From Candidatus Treponema faecavium (GTDB lineage Bacteria > Spirochaetota > Spirochaetia > Treponematales > Treponemataceae), in NCBI GenBank assembly GCA_019113455.1, contig DXHG01000038.1, forward strand, positions 1-16,752: DNA of 16,752 nt. The letters run 5' to 3'. Positions within the stretch are counted from its first letter, which is position 1, and every line of letters begins with the position of its first letter. A program made the translations under genes and the position numbers. Below are positions 16,439 to 16,752 of this stretch, piece after piece. A model generated the notes under the pieces. The model made no database searches and was not told where the DNA came from. It saw nothing but the letters and a program-made list of their open reading frames with translations.

Positions 16439-16751
16439 CTATTCAATCTGGAAAAGCTCGGTGAGTCTGCGGTATACGGTGCTGATGCGTTCTTTCTGCG
16501 CGTCTGACGCGAGGCCGATAGTGTCGTCAATAAGCGACTCAAGACTTGCGATACTCTCCTGCAGTGCGCCTGAAAATGAACGCACCGCCTTGAACCAGTA
16601 CGAACCATGTCCGTCGGTATACAGGCAGATAAAACCGAGCGCCTTGCCGCCCGCCTTTATCCGCGCAACGCGCAGTACCGCGTCAAGCGCGCCGATAAGC
16701 GTCTGCACCGCGTCAGCGTCCTCAATATGCACGGACAGTTTGCGTTTCCAG
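16439..16751 (-). CDS. Unrecognised protein, C-terminal part (5' end outside window)
   Basis: I do not recognise this gene. The frame is open to the window edge (residues WKRKLS precede the in-frame GTG at 16732), so the true start is probably outside. The visible ~104 residues are soluble, with a likely beta segment (LGFICLYTDGHGSYWFKAV) followed by an acidic helical tail (residues ESIASLESLIDD to RRLTELFQIE). No signal peptide or membrane segment is visible. A start at GTG 16732, giving 97 residues, is possible but has no clear ribosome site in the visible sequence. It lies upstream of rmlA on the same strand with a 103-bp gap that holds an rmlA promoter, so it need not be in the same operon. 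Confidence 0.6.
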   Translation of the reverse strand, partial: WKRKLSVHIEDADAVQTLIGALDAVLRVARIKAGGKALGFICLYTDGHGSYWFKAVRSFSGALQESIASLESLIDDTIGLASDAQKERISTVYRRLTELFQIE

Positions 16752-16752
16752 C

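Overview
The window looks like chromosomal DNA of a spirochaete, most plausibly a Treponema of moderate GC content. This is inference. It rests on chemoreceptors with typical cytoplasmic hairpins, an lptC-like gene with a relaxed spirochaetal-type lipobox, a CPA2 antiporter fused to a PTS EIIA domain, a bacteriohemerythrin, and a scrap of the 'MNGGEI / GVYV' surface-protein repeat that I associate with treponemes. No rRNA, tRNA, CRISPR array or intact mobile element was found.

Layout: (1) 3-1932 +, the 3' part of an antiporter-EIIA fusion followed by a sugar O-acetyltransferase, closed by a long symmetric hairpin. (2) 1980-4777, a bacteriohemerythrin (-) and a dCache-type chemoreceptor (+), divergently transcribed; the chemoreceptor ends in a strong intrinsic terminator. 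(3) 5156-8829 +, a tightly overlapping block of pyrG, an lptC-like lipoprotein gene, lptA and lptB. It runs 11 bp into (4) 8819-10696 -, a six-TM chemoreceptor. (5) 10697-11340, an AT-rich intergenic stretch with a relic of an ISL3-family transposase and a relic of a repeat-type surface protein. (6) 11341-15438 +, a membrane GAF-GGDEF diguanylate cyclase and a UvrD/Rep/PcrA helicase. (7) 15460-16751 -, rmlA and the C-terminal part of an unrecognised protein.

The most notable points are these. The CTP synthase has lost the catalytic cysteine of its glutaminase domain (GIDLGMQ in place of GICLGMQ) and has an altered oxyanion loop (PGNYG in place of PGGFG), while its synthetase domain looks intact. 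This predicts an ammonia-dependent enzyme. Three genes (pyrG, the GGDEF gene and the helicase gene) have a -10-like hexamer only 6-7 nt before the ATG and no Shine-Dalgarno, so they look like leaderless transcripts. The other genes with a readable start region have recognisable ribosome binding sites or overlap the gene upstream. The surface-polysaccharide gene rmlA and the Lpt transport genes point to envelope construction. The hemerythrin, chemoreceptors and cyclase form a sensing and motility theme.
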